From an uncultured Clostridia bacterium (GTDB lineage Bacteria; Bacillota; Clostridia; UBA1381), in the NCBI GenBank assembly GCA_910585485.1, contig CAJUEZ010000070.1, positions 1 through 7,160 of the forward strand: a stretch of DNA of 7,160 bases, read 5' to 3'. This document shows positions 5,778 through 7,160 of the stretch, in pieces. The notes below the pieces were generated by a model that was not told the origin of the DNA, made no database searches, and worked only from the letters and a program-made list of their open reading frames with translations. Each line of letters opens with the position of its first letter. The first letter of the stretch is position 1. The translations under genes were made by a program, and so were the position numbers.

Positions 5778-6317
5778 TTATCTATATTTTTCCACCTTAA
5801 TGTCTATAACACTGTATACATCTTGATTTTTAATATAATAGTCATTGTCATGTACAAAAAATGTTTCGGGGTAATATATGTCTTTTCCGTTCCTGTCATA
5901 AGCAAAACCACAATGGGCTTTCATTTCACCATAATCCTTAAATAATATGTAATTTGCTAAAATGCTTGTCCGCTGCACTTTGGTATAGTCAAAATCTATT
6001 ATAACCTTTGAATTTATGATGTTATCAATGTCTGTGAAAAATTGTAATCTGCTTGCTACCTCATTATAATGCGAGCTTTTCACAATATCATTAAATTTTA
6101 TATGCCCGTTCATTATATTTCTGTAAATGGAATTTGCGGAGTTGTACTGTGATTTTTGAAGCTGCGCTATATCTGTCAGCTTATGCAATCCTACAAGGTG
6201 GTAAAAATGACTTTTATTAAAAGCTACAGTGAAATCAATGCCGCAATCCAAAAAGAATGTGTAATCGCACCCTGCATAATTACCATATTTGCTTGCACAC
6301 TCATACAATAAATCCAT
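5778..6317 (-). CDS. putative PBECR4-like phage-associated nuclease / toxin
   Basis: The 179-residue protein has the sequence signature I associate with PBECR4 (phage barnase-EndoU-ColicinE5/D-RelE-like nuclease). An N-terminal helix (LLYECASKYG) is followed by strands, then FYHLVGLHKLTDI (38-50), a helical NSIYRNIMNGHIKFNDIVKS (62-81), EVASRLQFF (86-94), and a strand-rich C-terminus (HCGFAYDRNGKDIYYPETFF, 135-154). BECR-fold proteins are RNases, often toxins or phage/ICE conflict effectors; the cleaved RNA cannot be told from sequence. No signal peptide or membrane segment is seen, so it acts in the cytoplasm. The start is fixed by AGGAG 7 bases before ATG. It sits alone between integrase and att-like site, the usual place for cargo, with its own promoter, structured leader, terminator before the gene and terminator after it. 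Family assignment is from memory of motifs; activity is inferred. Confidence 0.6.
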   Translation of the reverse strand: MDLLYECASKYGNYAGCDYTFFLDCGIDFTVAFNKSHFYHLVGLHKLTDIAQLQKSQYNSANSIYRNIMNGHIKFNDIVKSSHYNEVASRLQFFTDIDNIINSKVIIDFDYTKVQRTSILANYILFKDYGEMKAHCGFAYDRNGKDIYYPETFFVHDNDYYIKNQDVYSVIDIKVEKYR

Positions 6318-6333
6318 TTTAGCACTCCTAAGT

Positions 6334-6358
6334 AAAAACGCCCCATAAAATGGAGCGT
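6334..6358 (-). terminator. intrinsic terminator between leader RNA and nuclease-like gene
   Basis: On the minus strand ACGCTCCAT (6358-6350), loop TTT and ATGGGGCGT (6346-6338) form a 9-bp stem with one T·G pair, followed by TTTT. It ends only 5 bases before the AGGAG ribosome site of the gene starting at 6317. Most transcripts from the promoter at 6531 should therefore stop here. That leaves a free RNA of about 160 nt, with the gene expressed by read-through or regulated antitermination. Confidence 0.8.
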
Positions 6359-6384
6359 CATATACAAATATACACTTTTTTATT

Positions 6385-6496
6385 CGGAAATTACCCCTAT
6401 TCAGGAATTGGCTTAGTGTGAACCATAAAGAGCCTTAATGCAACCCCCTGAAAAGGCTGTACATCTCATAGGCTGATATCAGTTTATCTCCGATAC
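6385..6496 (-). ncRNA. structured leader RNA, unidentified (riboswitch-like or RNA antitoxin-like)
   Basis: Transcription should start near 6496. From 6492 the RNA can fold as follows. Closing stem P1 is CGGAGAT (6492-6486) with ATTTCCG (6391-6385), 7 bp with one G·U. P2 is AGCCTT with AAGGCT, 6 bp around a 16-base loop. P3 is TGGTT with AGCCA, 5 bp around CACACTA. The P2 loop (TTCAGGGG) can pair with downstream TTCCTGAA, 6 Watson-Crick and 2 G·U pairs, forming a pseudoknot. A self-complementary CTGATATCAG lies near the 5' end. A 26-base AU-rich linker then leads to the terminator. I do not recognise any known riboswitch consensus. Two short frames in it (18 and 9 codons) leave peptide-based attenuation open. 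Confidence 0.6.
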
Positions 6497-6502
6497 ATCT
6501 AT

Positions 6503-6531
6503 ATTATACTCTAAATTTTTTATTTTGTCAA
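6503..6531 (-). promoter_or_regulatory. consensus sigma-A promoter of the RNA/nuclease cassette
   Basis: On the minus strand TTGACA (6531-6526), a 17-bp spacer and TATAAT (6508-6503) match the consensus exactly, with AT-rich DNA upstream. The start near 6496 places the closing stem of the leader RNA within about 5 nt of the 5' end, as expected for a discrete RNA. Confidence 0.85.
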
Positions 6532-6565
6532 TAAAATTACGCTAAATAATTACACATTACAAAAA

Positions 6566-6658
6566 GATACGTTAAGATACGTTAAGATATGTCATGATGA
6601 TGAAATATAACCCGTGATTTCACTGTTTTTGAATACAATAAACCCCAAATAAACCCCA
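6566..6658. repeat. left-side short tandem repeats (candidate integrase arm sites)
   Basis: GATACGTTAA occurs at 6566-6575 and 6576-6585, with a decayed third copy GATATGTCAT at 6586-6595. Further on, AATAAACCCCA occurs at 6637-6647 and 6648-6658. Units of 10 and 11 bp put sites on one DNA face. They lie 83-175 bp from the tRNA-derived core. Integrase arm-type sites are commonly such short phased repeats beside the core. I see no gene between 6532 and 6740. Confidence 0.5.
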
Positions 6659-6706
6659 AAGCGATAAAATCAGAGTGAAAATTCCATACAGCAAAAAAAT
6701 AAAAAT

Positions 6707-6740
6707 ACCGCCTAAACGTAGTGTTTAAGCGGTTTTTGTT
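6707..6740. terminator. bidirectional terminator next to the tRNA fragment
   Basis: CCGCCTAAAC (6708-6717) pairs with GTTTAAGCGG (6723-6732), one mismatch, around loop GTAGT. TTTTTGTT follows on the plus strand. On the minus strand the tail is GTATTTTTATTTTTTT. It lies 8 bases past the CCA end of the tRNA-Thr fragment and would be a natural tRNA terminator in that direction. Confidence 0.7.
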
Positions 6741-6785
6741 TGGAGCTGGTAATGGGACTCGAACCCGCGGCCTGCTCATTACGAA
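6741..6785 (-). tRNA. 3' fragment of tRNA-Thr(CGU): att core / displaced remnant
   Basis: Reading the minus strand from 6785: loop TTCGTAA with anticodon CGT, 3' anticodon strand TGAGC, variable AGGCC, T arm GCGGG-TTCGAGT-CCCAT, acceptor strand TACCAGC, discriminator T and encoded CCA. The bases before the loop (CTTGT) cannot pair with TGAGC, and no D arm or 5' acceptor strand (expected GCTGGTA) follows beyond 6786. The gene is therefore only the 3' part, starting at the anticodon loop, the classic core copied by tyrosine-integrase elements. A C·A pair in the T stem hints at drift or a weak stem. It is not a functional tRNA. Confidence 0.8.
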
Positions 6786-6880
6786 ACAAGAATTAAATTT
6801 ATCCTGTTTTATCATTACTTGCCACAAACCGCATTATTATGCCGTTTATTGCACTTCTACTTTTCACGTTGTTTCACTTC

Positions 6881-6950
6881 TTGACCGCTATTTTCTCTAC
6901 CGTAGCGGTCAAATAGCGGACAAATCTCGGTCAAAATTCATACGGTCAGA
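6881..6950. repeat. right-side inverted and phased repeats (candidate arm sites)
   Basis: TTGACCGCTA (6881-6890) and TAGCGGTCAA (6903-6912) are perfect 10-bp inverted repeats with a 12-base spacer. CGGTCAAA-type units recur at 6906, 6917 (CGGACAAA), 6928 and 6943 (CGGTCAGA), spaced 11, 11 and 15 bp. They lie about 100-165 bp from the tRNA core on the side opposite the other repeat set, as arm-type or excisionase sites of an attachment region would. No gene or repeat is seen in 6787-6880. Confidence 0.5.
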
Positions 6951-6955
6951 ATAAT

Positions 6956-6977
6956 AAAAAAACCGCTTACGGGGCGG
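6956..6977 (-). terminator. minus-strand intrinsic terminator
   Basis: On the minus strand CCGC (6977-6974), a 7-base loop and GCGG (6966-6963) are followed by seven T (6962-6956). The stem is short but GC-rich and the U-run is strong. It may back up the terminator at 7073 for the gene entering from the right. Confidence 0.5.
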
Positions 6978-7064
6978 AATGTTTTAAACTTAAATTTTGT
7001 CAAGTGATATACGGGCTGTAAGCCTTTTAAATGCTGTTATGGTTAATGGATAGGCGGAAATACA

Positions 7065-7098
7065 AAAACCCCGTACAAGCCGAATATAAGGCTTATAC
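7065..7098 (-). terminator. terminator after the right-edge gene
   Basis: On the minus strand GTATAAGCC (7098-7090) pairs with GGCTTGTAC (7081-7073), one U·G, around 8 bases. GGGGTTTTTG follows. It starts 5 bases after the stop at 7104-7106, so it most likely ends that gene's transcript. The stretch 6978-7064 holds nothing I can identify. Confidence 0.6.
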
Positions 7099-7103
7099 AG
7101 ACA

Positions 7104-7160
7104 TCAATTACCGACTTTTTCAACCTCTATATGATTTTGAACATCTTGAAATTGCCATAA
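7104..7160 (-). CDS. 3' end of an unidentified gene running in from the right
   Basis: The minus-strand frame LWQFQDVQNHIEVEKVGN then TGA is open from the window edge, while both other minus-strand frames hit stops. The charged, non-repetitive tail and the terminator hairpin immediately after the stop support a real C-terminus. Eighteen residues are too few to name a family. It would belong to the DNA on the far side of the tRNA fragment: the other end of this element, a neighbouring element, or the host. Confidence 0.45.
   Translation of the reverse strand, partial: LWQFQDVQNHIEVEKVGN

Noticed and set aside
5652..5945. Plus-strand frame after the integrase
   Set aside because: It starts inside a terminator hairpin and runs antisense through the second terminator and the 3' end of the nuclease-like gene.
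6471..6484. CTGATATCAG as a separate operator
   Set aside because: The perfect palindrome lies downstream of the transcription start and is more simply part of the leader RNA; a 3-bp hairpin or operator role has no other support.
6721..6954. Open frame giving GAGNGTRTRGLLITKQ
   Set aside because: This is the familiar false protein produced by reading the antisense of a tRNA-Thr gene; the frame begins in a terminator and crosses the tRNA fragment.

Overview
The window looks like the control, replication and attachment end of a small integrated mobile element (phage-like or an integrative mobilizable element) in a low-GC Gram-positive host, most likely a gut Clostridia/Oscillospiraceae-type bacterium. 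The basis is AT-rich DNA, near-consensus TTGACA-N17-TATAAT promoters, AGGAG-type ribosome sites, U-tailed intrinsic terminators, and protein families typical of clostridial prophages and IMEs. The species cannot be told from the window.

Left half (about 200-3385), all on the minus strand: an early operon reading leftwards encodes a small basic protein (its ATG apparently mutated to ATA), an excisionase-like HTH protein, a replisome-organizer-type initiator, a DnaC-like helicase loader with a zinc-ribbon N-terminus and, after a 250-bp gap, a phage-type sigma-70 factor. Two sets of iteron-like repeats accompany the replication genes: 11-bp repeats beside an AT-rich 9-bp repeat tract inside the initiator gene, and 31-bp repeats between the loader and sigma genes. 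Both are candidate origin or control DNA.

Centre (3385-3521): two face-to-face promoters form the decision point. A 17-bp perfect palindrome covers the -35 of the rightward promoter, which drives an XRE repressor and, overlapping its end by 14 bp, a tyrosine integrase. The integrase carries an extra HTH domain within its core-binding region and is dead: a 13-bp-type deletion removes the catalytic TGMR segment and a TGG codon has become TGA. With the lost start codon of the 61-residue gene, this points to a decaying, possibly immobilised element.

Right part (5637-6531): between the integrase and the attachment region lies a self-contained minus-strand cassette: a consensus promoter, a 108-nt RNA starting at about +1 that can fold into a closed multi-stem structure with a pseudoknot, an intrinsic terminator, a ribosome site, and a 179-residue protein resembling the PBECR4 group of phage/ICE-associated BECR-fold nucleases, followed by its own terminator. 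The layout resembles a riboswitch-controlled gene or a type III-like RNA/toxin pair, and I do not recognise the RNA. This is the most interesting object in the window.

Right end (6532-7160): the 3' 45 nt of a tRNA-Thr(CGU) gene (anticodon loop to CCA) is flanked on both sides by short phased repeats. That is what an attP-like site, or the junction of two tandemly inserted elements, would look like. The last 57 bases are the 3' end of another minus-strand gene with its terminators.
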